Source: Pectobacterium versatile
GTDB taxonomy: Bacteria; Pseudomonadota; Gammaproteobacteria; Enterobacterales; Enterobacteriaceae
Assembly (NCBI RefSeq): GCF_020166435.1
Contig: NZ_JAINZP010000027.1
Coordinates: 1-59,379, forward strand
DNA: 59,379 nt
Reading direction: 5' to 3'
The first letter of the stretch is position 1, and every line of letters begins with the position of its first letter. A program made the translations under genes and the position numbers. The notes under the pieces were generated by a model, which was given only the letters and a program-made list of their open reading frames with translations, searched no databases and was not told the DNA's origin. Positions 41,242-52,563 of the stretch are shown in pieces.

Positions 41242-42165
41242 TTACGGGAGGGCGTGCAGTTGCTGCGCATAGGGGAGTGCTGTCATCGCGCCTTTTGCTG
41301 TGGTGGCCAGCGCACCGCACCGCTGAGCCTGCGCGATAATCGGGTCCCAGCTAGGCGGCTGTGACAGGTCGTCATACTGCGCCAGGCAGTGCAGTAAACC
41401 GGCGACGAAGGCATCCCCTGCACCAGTCGTATCGACGGGGGTTACCAACGGCGCGGCAAAGTGCCGTAGCTGGTGGCGATCGTGCAGCCAAACGCCCTCG
41501 CTGCCCAGCGTCACTAGCAATAGCTGGGTGGGATAGCGCTGCATAAACTGCTGAATCCCCGCTTCAACATCCGGTGTTGAACAGAGAAAGCTCAGTTCTT
41601 CACGCGACAGCTTCACCACATCGGCCAGCATCAGCGCCTGTGTCAGGCAGTCGCGCAGTTCCTGCTCGCTTTGCCAGAGGTCGTCACGGATATTAGGGTC
41701 GAAACTGACCCGTCCCTGTGCGGCTTTTATCTGCCGTATGGCTTCAAATGCGGTACTGCGCGAAGGCTCCTGCGAAAGTGCGATAGAGCAAAGGTGCAGC
41801 CACTCTCTCTGGTTAAACACCGGCAGGTCTTCCGGCTGTAAAAACAGATCGGCACTCGGGCGCACCATGAACGTGAAGGTTCGTTCCCCTGTTTCATCGA
41901 GGCTCACGACCACGGTTGAGGTTCGATGGAGCCTGTCGTGCGCCATGTGGTGGGTATCGACGTTTTCTTCTTCCAGAACCGTTTTTAGAAAATGGCCAAA
42001 AACATCGTCACCAACACGACCGACAAAGGCGCTGTTTCCCCCTAGCCTAGCAATGCCAACAGCGACATTGGCTGGCGCACCGCCGGGGCATTTCAGATAG
42101 CGTTCTGCATCTTCTGGGATGAGATCGACAACCGCATCGCCCATAACCCAAATTCTGTTTGCCAT
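41242..42165 (-). CDS. scrK: Fructokinase ScrK (PfkB family)
   Basis: 307 residues that phosphorylate the fructose released by ScrB. PfkB signatures are CPGGAPANVAVGIARLGG near the N terminus and PVDTTGAGDAFVAGLL with the catalytic aspartate near residue 240. It is the first gene of the scrKYABR order, with its own operator-like site upstream at 42213, and 199 bases separate it from scrY. Confidence 0.94.
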   Translation of the reverse strand: MANRIWVMGDAVVDLIPEDAERYLKCPGGAPANVAVGIARLGGNSAFVGRVGDDVFGHFLKTVLEEENVDTHHMAHDRLHRTSTVVVSLDETGERTFTFMVRPSADLFLQPEDLPVFNQREWLHLCSIALSQEPSRSTAFEAIRQIKAAQGRVSFDPNIRDDLWQSEQELRDCLTQALMLADVVKLSREELSFLCSTPDVEAGIQQFMQRYPTQLLLVTLGSEGVWLHDRHQLRHFAAPLVTPVDTTGAGDAFVAGLLHCLAQYDDLSQPPSWDPIIAQAQRCGALATTAKGAMTALPYAQQLHALP

Positions 42166-42488
42166 AAAGTTACTCTTATCAACGATAGTTAGACTGTTTG
42201 CTAAAATAGAAGAATCGGTTTAGCTAAGCAATGTCATTATGAAAATGTCTGCGTAATTACCTACAACGAGGAAATAAGTAGAGGGAAAGGCGGTTAGTTA
42301 CAGGAATATATTAAGTGTTTGGATAATCATGTTTTTTTGACATAGCCGTGTAAAGAAAGGAAAGTGAACGAGAGCGGGTTTTTGAAATCGCGGGCTAAAT
42401 AAAATACATTCTTGCCCGATACTCTCTATGTCGTTTGGCAGTACAGTGTGACTGTCACCAAGGAAGATACCAAGAAGGAGAGAATGGC
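42166..42488. promoter_or_regulatory. Divergent promoter region of scrK and the bactofilin pair
   Basis: 323 bases without a gene. TCGGTTTAGCTAAG at 42213-42227 matches the ScrR-type core seen before scrY (GCTAAACCG on the minus strand), suggesting ScrR control of scrK. The side toward 42489 ends in an AAGAAGGAG ribosome site for the small gene. Confidence 0.6.
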
Positions 42489-42677
42489 ATGGCTCATAAA
42501 ATCTTGGATAACATGTTGGATGAATTAAAGACCGTGGTTAAACAGCACGTCGGCGATAGTGCTGATGTTCAGATCGACATACGCTATCTGGAAGGAGGAC
42601 GTAAAACACTTCGTATTACTATTCCTGATATTTCCACCCTGGAAATTGAATTTAATCGGCGTTCCGATCGTGCGTAA
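42489..42677 (+). CDS. Small conserved-looking protein upstream of bactofilin
   Basis: 62 residues (MAHKILDNMLDELKTVVKQH..., ending EFNRRSDRA), unrecognised. It is predicted to have a helix then a beta hairpin (VQIDIRYLEGG and LRITIPDISTLEIEF), no signal. A strong AAGGAG sits eight bases before the ATG, and its stop overlaps the GTG start of the bactofilin gene by eight bases. That coupling suggests a joint function, perhaps as a regulator or cofactor of filament assembly. Confidence 0.6.
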   Translation: MAHKILDNMLDELKTVVKQHVGDSADVQIDIRYLEGGRKTLRITIPDISTLEIEFNRRSDRA

Positions 42678-43398
42678 TTACAACCTGCTTTGGGGAATAT
42701 GGGCGATATGGGCTTTATTGGTTATCGCCTGGCTTGTTGATATTTATAGCGAAATTCCCCTTCTCTATTACGGTCAGGGAGTGGCTGCCATGCTGGCTGC
42801 AAGTGCCGTGATTGCATTTTTCTATACTGTTAAAAGGAATAACACAATGTTTTCATTTGATAAAAACAAGAAAGACGTAAAAGAGCCGCAAGGGCGCAGT
42901 GAAATAAACAGCTCTCCCTCTATTCCCCCATCAAACGAGTTGATTAATTCAGTGAACCCTGTACGTGTGAAAAAGGACACCTTCATTTCTCAGGGTGCGC
43001 GTATGACCGGCTCTCTGTCCGTTGAGGGCAACATCACCGTGGAAGGTCAGATAGAAGGTGATGTGCAGTGTGATAACACGATTAAGGTAGAACACACGGG
43101 TCAGGTAAACGGCGAAATGAAATCGCAGCAGATCGTCATCAATGGCCGTGTGGAAGGGCGTGTAGCCGCCAGCGTTGTGGCGATTCTGGCTCAGGGAAAA
43201 GTGTTCGGCGATATTTTCACCGATGAACTCTCTATCGAAAAAGGCGGTATCTTCACCGGCCAATCTCACCCGTTGCCCTCACCGACGCAGAGTCAGGAAA
43301 AACTGACCTACGTGGAAAAGAAAAAAGAGAAAACCAATAAAGCGCACGCAGAACAAGAGAATGTCGTCGCGTTAGCGGGCAATGCGCCAACGGTGTGA
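42670..43398 (+). CDS. Membrane-anchored bactofilin-like protein
   Basis: 242 residues if started at the GTG at 42670. Two N-terminal hydrophobic segments (NLLWGIWAIWALLVIAWLVD and YYGQGVAAMLAASAVIAFFY) are followed by a polar linker. A bactofilin (DUF583/CcmA) beta-helix covers about 105-205: FISQGARMTGSLSVEGNITV, GQIEGDV, GQVNGEMKSQQIVINGRVEG, GKVFGDIFTDELSIEKGGIF. The charged tail is Lys/Glu-rich. Bactofilins self-assemble into filaments linked to shape and envelope enzymes. The frame opens earlier at 42559, but that part overlaps the 62-residue gene and lacks a ribosome site. Confidence 0.8.
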   Translation: MRNYNLLWGIWAIWALLVIAWLVDIYSEIPLLYYGQGVAAMLAASAVIAFFYTVKRNNTMFSFDKNKKDVKEPQGRSEINSSPSIPPSNELINSVNPVRVKKDTFISQGARMTGSLSVEGNITVEGQIEGDVQCDNTIKVEHTGQVNGEMKSQQIVINGRVEGRVAASVVAILAQGKVFGDIFTDELSIEKGGIFTGQSHPLPSPTQSQEKLTYVEKKKEKTNKAHAEQENVVALAGNAPTV

Positions 43399-43429
43399 TG
43401 TCGTAAGGTCATTCTGACAGGTAAAGCCT

Positions 43430-46153
43430 ATGCACAAGGAAGACACCATCGACCGATGCTATTTCCAGTATTGGGGAAAAGCAAAAAGAGCCGCGGATGC
43501 GCTGGAGGGGGATGATTATCATCTGCTGCCTTATCACGGTTTGGATGTGGCGGCCTGCGGTTATTTCTTATTAAAGGGAAACTATTTTCAGGCTAATCAT
43601 GTGCTGCGTGAACTGGTATTTGGCGATGATGATGTCGCCGCATGGTTTGCGTATTTTCTGGCCTGGCACGATATCGGAAAATTCGCCCGTGGTTTTCAGG
43701 GCAAATATGCCAACCCTGATTCCCCGTTAGTCCAGCATTCGGGGCAGTCTGGGAGGGACAGGCATGACGATCTGGGCTTCTGGCTATGGACGATGCGTGA
43801 TGACATTCCCAATTTATTTCCTTTAGGGACGAAAAAGCCCACGTCGGTGGTGAAAAATACGCTGGAGATCTGGCTGAACATTGTTACCGGGCACCACGGC
43901 AAACCGGCGGCGGAATGCAAAGGCAGTCTGGCTTTTCATCGTGATGACTATCTGGCGGTAGAACATTACCTGCATGATCTGGAAACGTGTTTTCCTGACG
44001 CGTCTGGGTTCCCTGCCTGTTTCGCTGATAAAGGCTGGCGAAACAGGCTGAAGCAGCAAAGCTGGGCGCTGGCTGGCTTGACCGTGCTGGCGGATTGGCT
44101 GGGCTCGCGCCAGCAGGATTTCCGCTATTGCAGCACGCCAATGCCGCTTGAAACCTACTGGCGTGAACACGCGCTGCCGACGGCAGAAAAGGTTGTCTCG
44201 CGTTTGCCACGAACCCCATCTCCTGCTCCTTTCCATTCTATCCCACAGCTTTTTCCGTTTATCCAACGGCCAACGCCGCTGCAACAGCAGGCGCTGGAGG
44301 CTGATATTTCCGCTGACGGGCCGCAGCTTTTCATTTTAGAAGACGTGACCGGCGCGGGGAAAACAGAAGCGGCGATGATACTGGCGCATCGGCTGATGGC
44401 GCAGCAAAAAGCGAGCGGGATTTATGTCGGCCTGCCGACGATGGCGACGGCGAATGCTATGTACCTGCGGCTTGCTGAGGCCTACCGCGCATTATATTCA
44501 CCAGAACACAATCCTTCGCTGATGCTGGCACACGGGGCGCGGCAGATGTCGTCAGCCTTTATGCAATCGCTGTGGGAAGGCGACAGTCAGGGGCAGACGC
44601 AGTACGACAAGAAGGAAAACGCCGCCAGCAAGGACTGCAACATCTGGTTTGCGGACTCGCGTAAGAAAGCGCTACTGGCGGATATCGGCGTGGGCACGCT
44701 CGATCAGGCGCTGATGGCAGTGATGCCATTTCGCCACCAGTCGCTACGGGTGTTGGGGCTACAGAACAAGTTGCTGATTCTGGATGAAGTGCACGCGTAT
44801 GACGCCTATATGAGCAAGCTGACCGAGCTGTTGATTGGCTTTCATGCACAGCAGGGCGGCAGCGTGATTATTCTCACAGCGACGTTGCCGCTTACCCTGC
44901 GGGAAAAGCTGACATGGGCGTTCGCGCAGGGGATAGCGTGTGAGGCTGTACAACCTGACCCCTATGCGGCTTATCCGTGGATGACGCAGTTAACGCGTGA
45001 AGGACTACGGGAAACCGCGCTCGAAACGCGGGCGGAAGTGCGACGCGAGGTCAAGATTGGCTGGTTGACGGAACGGTTGCAGGGCATCGAACGTGTCAAG
45101 GCTGCCGTGGCGGCGGGGCAATCGATCTGTTGGATCAGGAATACGGTGGATGACGCCATCGCCGTGTATCGCCAGCTCATTGAGGCGGGTATTGCAGAGG
45201 AAAATATGTTGCTGTTCCATAGTCGTTTCGCCTTTTGCGATCGCATGGCGATTGAGGAACAGGCGCTGACGTGGTTTGGCAAAGACAGTACGCCGGAGCA
45301 GCGTGCTGGCAAGGTGCTGATTGCCACGCAGGTTGTCGAGCAATCGCTGGATATTGATGTTGATAACATGATTAGCGACCTTGCGCCGATCGATTTGCTG
45401 ATTCAGCGTGCAGGGCGACTGCAGCGGCATATCCGGTTTCTCGACGGGCGTCGTAAAACTGAAATGGACATTGCACCGCTAACGGATGAGCGCCCAGCGG
45501 CAGTGCTGCACATTATGGCACCGGTCTGGCAACCAGAAGCAGAAGCAGAAGCCGACTGGCTGGGTGATGAACTGCGCAGTAGCGGCTACGTTTATCCCGA
45601 TCATGCCGCGCTGTGGCGCACGCAGGTGATATTACGTGAATGCGGTGCGATAAAAATGCCAGAAGCGGCGCGACAGCTGATCAACAGCGTGTATGAAGAA
45701 CAGATCGCGGTGCCTCCGGCCTTGGAAGCGATAGCCAACAAGGTTCTGGGAGAACGATATGGCCAGCGTTCAGTGGCGGGTCAGTCATCGTTGGCGTTGG
45801 TACACGGTTACTGTGCTCAATCCAGCGACTCTGGCTGGAGCGATGCGGTGGATATCTCCACCCGCATAGGAGAGGAAACGCTGGATCTGTATCTGGCGTG
45901 GAAACCGGAAAATGATGGCGAACTCCCGCAGCCTTACGCTGCGTCGGAAACCTTCGCCTGGGAACAAAGCCGCGTGCAGGTAAGGTTAAGCTGGTGGCAG
46001 AAACGTAAAACTGGATTACCGATACTGGAAGGTGACGCGCTGGAGCGGTTTCGGCAGCAATTACACCGCCCACAGGCCGAAGTGCTGCTGCTGAATCGGG
46101 GTGAAACCCACGCGTTTTATAGCGGGCGGGTGGGGTTGATGCTCAGTCAATAA
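43430..46153 (+). CDS. cas3: CRISPR-associated helicase/nuclease Cas3 (type I-E)
   Basis: 907 residues, full length. The N-terminal HD nuclease has His36 (LLPYHGLD) and His80-Asp81 (AWHDIGKFARGFQ). The SF2 helicase has Walker A DVTGAGKTEAAMIL near residue 304, DEVH (LILDEVHAYDAYM) near 451, the SAT-type ILTATLPLTLR, and VVEQSLDIDVDNMISD plus LIQRAGRLQRH in the second RecA domain. It degrades DNA marked by Cascade. Usually it directly precedes cas8e; here 3.1 kb of opposite-strand genes intervene, and its last 11 bases overlap the convergent antitoxin gene. Confidence 0.97.
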   Translation: MHKEDTIDRCYFQYWGKAKRAADALEGDDYHLLPYHGLDVAACGYFLLKGNYFQANHVLRELVFGDDDVAAWFAYFLAWHDIGKFARGFQGKYANPDSPLVQHSGQSGRDRHDDLGFWLWTMRDDIPNLFPLGTKKPTSVVKNTLEIWLNIVTGHHGKPAAECKGSLAFHRDDYLAVEHYLHDLETCFPDASGFPACFADKGWRNRLKQQSWALAGLTVLADWLGSRQQDFRYCSTPMPLETYWREHALPTAEKVVSRLPRTPSPAPFHSIPQLFPFIQRPTPLQQQALEADISADGPQLFILEDVTGAGKTEAAMILAHRLMAQQKASGIYVGLPTMATANAMYLRLAEAYRALYSPEHNPSLMLAHGARQMSSAFMQSLWEGDSQGQTQYDKKENAASKDCNIWFADSRKKALLADIGVGTLDQALMAVMPFRHQSLRVLGLQNKLLILDEVHAYDAYMSKLTELLIGFHAQQGGSVIILTATLPLTLREKLTWAFAQGIACEAVQPDPYAAYPWMTQLTREGLRETALETRAEVRREVKIGWLTERLQGIERVKAAVAAGQSICWIRNTVDDAIAVYRQLIEAGIAEENMLLFHSRFAFCDRMAIEEQALTWFGKDSTPEQRAGKVLIATQVVEQSLDIDVDNMISDLAPIDLLIQRAGRLQRHIRFLDGRRKTEMDIAPLTDERPAAVLHIMAPVWQPEAEAEADWLGDELRSSGYVYPDHAALWRTQVILRECGAIKMPEAARQLINSVYEEQIAVPPALEAIANKVLGERYGQRSVAGQSSLALVHGYCAQSSDSGWSDAVDISTRIGEETLDLYLAWKPENDGELPQPYAASETFAWEQSRVQVRLSWWQKRKTGLPILEGDALERFRQQLHRPQAEVLLLNRGETHAFYSGRVGLMLSQ

Positions 46154-46616
46154 ATGTTTCAACAGGCACATTAAAGTAGCGAGAAAAATCCTTAACTTGC
46201 TGCAATGTCATGATTCGCTTACCGTTAATAATGTCAGAGATGACGCTTTGCGTTGCAATTTGCTTTAAATCTGATTGTTTCAGCCCTCTTTCTTCAATAA
46301 AAAAAGCTAAGGCTTCAGCCTGACTGACGTGGGGCACATCCCGATTTTTCTTTTCATATTCATAGACTCTGTCCGCGATGAGTTCTGCAAAAGTGGCTGG
46401 AATATCATTGATATCAGAAGAATAGAGGTAAAGTTGATTGATACACTCCATTCTTTCCTGAAGATCGTTATCGTCTTCAATAGGTTCCATACAGGCAGAG
46501 AGCAAAGCAGACAGGTTGTTAAGCTGCTCAGAGGATTCCTGAAGCAGAAGAGGTAAATTTTCGATGAGCCCACTGATTCCTACAGAACTGTTAGAACCCA
46601 GAGATGTATTTCGCAT
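46143..46616 (-). CDS. higA: HigA-type antitoxin (HTH), module 1
   Basis: 157 residues. The C-terminal Xre-type helix-turn-helix (about 100-157: FFIEERGLKQSDLKQIATQS, VISDIINGKRIMTLQQVKDF) ends PVETFID, the pattern of HigA antitoxins. The N-terminal half is an acidic helical region (LSACMEPIEDDNDLQERM), probably for toxin contact. It follows the toxin gene by three bases and its stop overlaps the end of cas3 by 11 bases on the opposite strand. It probably also binds the palindrome at 46999. Confidence 0.8.
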   Translation of the reverse strand: MRNTSLGSNSSVGISGLIENLPLLLQESSEQLNNLSALLSACMEPIEDDNDLQERMECINQLYLYSSDINDIPATFAELIADRVYEYEKKNRDVPHVSQAEALAFFIEERGLKQSDLKQIATQSVISDIINGKRIMTLQQVKDFSRYFNVPVETFID

Positions 46617-46619
46617 AAT

Positions 46620-46982
46620 TCACCTTTTTGTCTTCGTTTGAGCTTTCCACCACTCATCGTACTCTGCGTGAGAGCACACGTCTTTCACATACAAAGAACC
46701 CGTATTAGGGTTTAACCATGCTATGATTCTGCAATTGTTACCATTAATATCAAATGCATATATATCAAGTGGTCCTTTGCAGCTTTCGTTTTCTAGCAAT
46801 GCGAAAGGTATGCGATCGATATTCCAGCAAGATGTATTTCGCCATACATGACATAACTGTGCGTAGGACTCAAACCGCAGCGATGGCTTGTCAAAAACAT
46901 CCAGCCATAACTTCAAACCAACTTTCCATTTCGTATGCTTTTTCATCGCATTGGTGATGGACTTGGCTGAGATGACTCTCAT
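46620..46982 (-). CDS. higB: HigB-type toxin (RelE fold), module 1
   Basis: 120 residues. It starts MRVISAKSI and carries the HigB family core: YAFDINGNNCRIIAWLNPNT, then SLYVKDVCSHAEYDEWW. HigB toxins are ribosome-dependent mRNA interferases. It is shorter on charged residues than RelE but keeps the H-x-E-Y-D C-terminal motif. It is the first gene of its pair, as usual for higBA, with a 17-bp palindrome just upstream. Confidence 0.8.
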   Translation of the reverse strand: MRVISAKSITNAMKKHTKWKVGLKLWLDVFDKPSLRFESYAQLCHVWRNTSCWNIDRIPFALLENESCKGPLDIYAFDINGNNCRIIAWLNPNTGSLYVKDVCSHAEYDEWWKAQTKTKR

Positions 46983-46998
46983 TCTTGCTCCCTAATGA

Positions 46999-47015
46999 TA
47001 TCGCAAATTGCGATA
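46999..47015 (-). promoter_or_regulatory. Perfect 17-bp palindrome, candidate HigA operator
   Basis: TATCGCAA-A-TTGCGATA has 8-bp arms without mismatch and lies 17 bases before the higB start. HigA antitoxins bind such palindromes to repress their own promoter. Confidence 0.7.
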
Positions 47016-47214
47016 ATTGCAAAAATACGGCGCATTCAGTACCCACAGAGCGCACTGTTAACATACAAAATATCCCTTTTTTCGGAATGTCTTTTTCTGC
47101 TATTCCCTGTGTTTTTTGCCAATTAAATGACGTTTGATGAGCGAGTCTGACAGACGTTAAGCGATCGCGTGACGCTTTGAAGTCATTCGGATTCTCACGC
47201 CCGGTATAGCAAGA

Positions 47215-47973
47215 TTAAACGAGACCGAAGCCTATTTTTATGCGGTAAATGACATCACTAATAGAGCCAGATATACCCAAATTTCTTAAATTAACGTTTT
47301 CGTTGGGTAAAGCAGCTAAAAATATCTCCATGTGGATTCGAATGTCATCGGGTATTTCTATTGTGTTTTCAGTCAGTTGACCAGAAAGTCGAATGACATC
47401 GTTGCGATGTTTATTTATGGTTTTGGTATCGATGGTTTCACCTGCTTTTTTACGATTTGAAAGATCGAGCCAAGCATGCATTTTGAAGGGAATTAGTCGG
47501 TCTGCACCGATGTACGATAAGTGTTCAGTTTGTTGAAGACCATTCTTCAGAAAAGCGTAGTAATTGTCGTCGAGCAGAATAGCCGAAAGGCTAGAAATAT
47601 CCTCTCCCGTTGGTATGGGAATGATAGATGCATCTTTAGGTGGAGTTATACCTTCTGGTGAACGTGAAAAAATCTCTATTTGTACTGGATAAGTGCTGTC
47701 TTCAGGGTTCTTAAAACGATAGAAGATTGATTTTTCGCCACCACTTTGGCGATGTTCATAGCCTCCTGCTTTGATGAACTCCCAGAATTTATTCAAAAAC
47801 TCAGGGGTCAAGGTTTCAATGATCAAAACGATGTCTAAATCTTTAGTCGATCGGAATGGCTCCCCGACCTCATCGAGAGTAATCCAGGAGGCTACTCCGC
47901 CGATCAACACATATTGATCTTGATAATCCTTGAAATATTCACCAAAAAGGCCTAGTCCGCGAATTTCATCCAT
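47215..47973 (-). CDS. AbiEii-like nucleotidyltransferase toxin
   Basis: 252 residues. The nucleotidyltransferase motif is clear near residues 22-50: LIGGVASW, then STKDLDIVLII with the paired metal-binding aspartates, and QIEIFSR supplies a later acidic strand residue. A helical C-terminal half follows. This fits the AbiEii/MenT group, toxins of AbiE-like systems that modify tRNA or other targets and give phage resistance or stasis. Its start overlaps the end of the partner gene by 22 bases, tying the two in translation. AT-richer than the cas genes, consistent with transfer. Confidence 0.75.
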   Translation of the reverse strand: MDEIRGLGLFGEYFKDYQDQYVLIGGVASWITLDEVGEPFRSTKDLDIVLIIETLTPEFLNKFWEFIKAGGYEHRQSGGEKSIFYRFKNPEDSTYPVQIEIFSRSPEGITPPKDASIIPIPTGEDISSLSAILLDDNYYAFLKNGLQQTEHLSYIGADRLIPFKMHAWLDLSNRKKAGETIDTKTINKHRNDVIRLSGQLTENTIEIPDDIRIHMEIFLAALPNENVNLRNLGISGSISDVIYRIKIGFGLV

Positions 47974-48983
47974 GGGTAATTTTCCTTAATTTCATCGAGC
48001 GATAGTTGAATTCTTTCATCAGGATTATCCTTAAAAGCCAGATAAAGGGATACTTCATCAACGACATTAGTTGAAGATTTAGGGCTACGATAGCGCCAGA
48101 TCTCGATAGTGGCTTTTGCGCTGTCAATATCCGTCACCTCTTTAAACTGGCCGCTCTCCAAAAATGTTGTGTAGATTTTCTGCGTCATCGCGAATACAGG
48201 GTGTCGGCCTGATGAAAGTAGGGTGTATTTCGCCAGAGCAGTATCACCGCTATAACATACGTCTTTACCTAATTTTGGGATTTTGTTCACCATAACCGTT
48301 TTCTTAACAGGGCTACGCATCATCGGCAGGGCTTTTTTAAAGGTATCTTTTTGCGAATGGGTAAAAGTATAACGTTTGGTTGTAAATGCCTCTTCAGTAT
48401 CAGGAATGAGTATATCTGCGTTGATTAGTTCTGTAGTGACTTTGGAAAGCGTTACCCTGCTGTACTTATAAGGTGCCATGAGTTCATAAGCGTTGTAGGC
48501 TAAACCAGATTGGTTCCATCCGTCATAAAGTAACCGGATTAGTATGGCTTGGGTTGCGGGAGAAAATTCAGTGCCCCTTTCCTGATTCTGTTTCCTCATT
48601 CTGAATGCTTCGCGCAAATCCATAGCCAATTCAGGAATAAAGAATTGCCGGTCAATGGAGATGAAGTTAATTTTTTGTTCAATAAGGCTTTTTCTTTCTA
48701 CAAAGGAGAGCGTATCAGTAACGTAAACGACAACCCTTTCCGTTTTTTTCTCGATAACAGCGAGGCGTTTTTTTAGGGCAACAATACCTGGGTATTCTCC
48801 ATCGTGCTGGATGATGGCCAACAGAGGTATGAGTGCACCGTTTGGCAGGTAGATGTCTAATTCGAAGAACTGGAAAGCATCCTGGATGCTGAATGGGACA
48901 TTGAGCTTTGTTTTAGCAGCCTTAATTTTAAATCCTAATGCAGATTGAATATAGTTTTTCAACCCGGTTATTTTCATTGTCAT
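47952..48983 (-). CDS. AbiEi-like antitoxin/regulator
   Basis: 343 residues. The N-terminal part resembles a restriction-like alpha/beta domain (PLLAIIQHDGEYPGIVALKK, VVVYVTDTL). A middle winged helix (about 155-220, MAPYKYSRVTLSKVTTELIN) is typical of AbiEi/MarR-like antitoxins, and a C-terminal beta-rich domain follows. GGAG lies seven bases before the ATG. It precedes and overlaps the nucleotidyltransferase gene, and is divergent from cas8e across 297 bases containing inverted repeats it may bind. Longer than classical AbiEi (about 200-300), so it may be a distinct subfamily. Confidence 0.68.
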   Translation of the reverse strand: MTMKITGLKNYIQSALGFKIKAAKTKLNVPFSIQDAFQFFELDIYLPNGALIPLLAIIQHDGEYPGIVALKKRLAVIEKKTERVVVYVTDTLSFVERKSLIEQKINFISIDRQFFIPELAMDLREAFRMRKQNQERGTEFSPATQAILIRLLYDGWNQSGLAYNAYELMAPYKYSRVTLSKVTTELINADILIPDTEEAFTTKRYTFTHSQKDTFKKALPMMRSPVKKTVMVNKIPKLGKDVCYSGDTALAKYTLLSSGRHPVFAMTQKIYTTFLESGQFKEVTDIDSAKATIEIWRYRSPKSSTNVVDEVSLYLAFKDNPDERIQLSLDEIKENYPWMKFAD

Positions 48984-51483
<2,500 letters not shown>

Positions 51484-51486
51484 CTG

Positions 51487-52554
51487 ATGACCACTTTTAT
51501 CCAGCTTCATTTTTTAACCGCTTATCCGTCTTCCAACCTGAACCGTGATGACGCGGGACGTCCGAAAACTGCAATCGTTGGCGGCGTCGAGCGTTTGCGG
51601 GTGTCCTCACAAAGCCTGAAACGTGCATGGCGTACCTCTGAGGTGTTTGAATCTGCGATGGACGGCCATATCGGCACCCGCAGTCGTCGCATTGGGCGTG
51701 ATATCTATGCTGCGCTGATTGCCGGAGGCATGAGTGAAAAGCTGGCCGATGAAGCGGCGAAGAGCATTGCTGAACAGTTCGGTAAACCGAAGAAAGAAGA
51801 AAAAGGCAGTAAAGATCCGCTGGAAAAATATGATATCGAACAGCTTGCTCATTTCAGCGTGCGGGAAAGGGCGTTGATCGATCAACTGGTTGCTCGCCTG
51901 ATTGCAGAATCGCGTAAGCCGAATAGCGAAGAACTAAAACTGCTGCGTAAGGATGCCGCCAGCGTCGATATCGCGCTGTTTGGCCGGATGCTGGCCGCCG
52001 AACCAGAATTCAATGTCGAAGCAGCCTGTCAGGTGGCACACGCGCTGGGCGTGAGTGCTGTCACCATCGAAGATGACTTTTTCACGGCGGTGGATGATCT
52101 GAATACGTCAGCCGACAGCGGATCGGCGCATATGGGCGAACAGAGCTTTGCCTCGGCGCTGTTCTATCACTATGTCTGCATTAACCGCGATCTGCTGCTG
52201 GAAAATCTGAATAATGATGAAGCGCTGGTGGCACGGACCCTACGTGCGCTGACGGAAACGGTGCTGACCGTATCGCCGGGCGGCAAGCAGAACAGCTTTG
52301 CCAGTCGGGCGCTGGCAACCTATGCGTTGGCAGAAAAGAGCACCGATCAGCCGCGTACGTTGTCGGTCGCGTTTTTCAAACCCATCCGCAGTGACAACCA
52401 GGTCAATGACGCCATCGATCTGTTGCGTAAACAAAAAAACAAATTTGACCGGGTGTACGCCTCTGCGGGCAGCGTTCCTTCCTATGAACTGAACGTGGAA
52501 GCCGACAGCGAGGGCGGTTCGTTGCAAGGGGTACTGGATTTCATCAGCCAGTAG
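51487..52554 (+). CDS. casC: Cascade backbone subunit Cas7e (Cse4/CasC)
   Basis: 355 residues. The N-terminal FIQLHFLTAYPSSNLNRDDA and RVSSQSLKRAWRTS are the Cas7e signature and RNA-contact region, and the G-rich stretch VSPGGKQNSFASRALATYAL is conserved. Six copies line the crRNA in Cascade. Contains a Lys/Glu-rich insertion (KPKKEEKGSKDPLEK). Confidence 0.95.
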   Translation: MTTFIQLHFLTAYPSSNLNRDDAGRPKTAIVGGVERLRVSSQSLKRAWRTSEVFESAMDGHIGTRSRRIGRDIYAALIAGGMSEKLADEAAKSIAEQFGKPKKEEKGSKDPLEKYDIEQLAHFSVRERALIDQLVARLIAESRKPNSEELKLLRKDAASVDIALFGRMLAAEPEFNVEAACQVAHALGVSAVTIEDDFFTAVDDLNTSADSGSAHMGEQSFASALFYHYVCINRDLLLENLNNDEALVARTLRALTETVLTVSPGGKQNSFASRALATYALAEKSTDQPRTLSVAFFKPIRSDNQVNDAIDLLRKQKNKFDRVYASAGSVPSYELNVEADSEGGSLQGVLDFISQ

Positions 52555-52563
52555 GAGCGCACT

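Noticed and set aside
42559-42669. Upstream extension of the bactofilin frame
   Set aside because: It lies wholly within the 62-residue gene in another frame and has no ribosome site.
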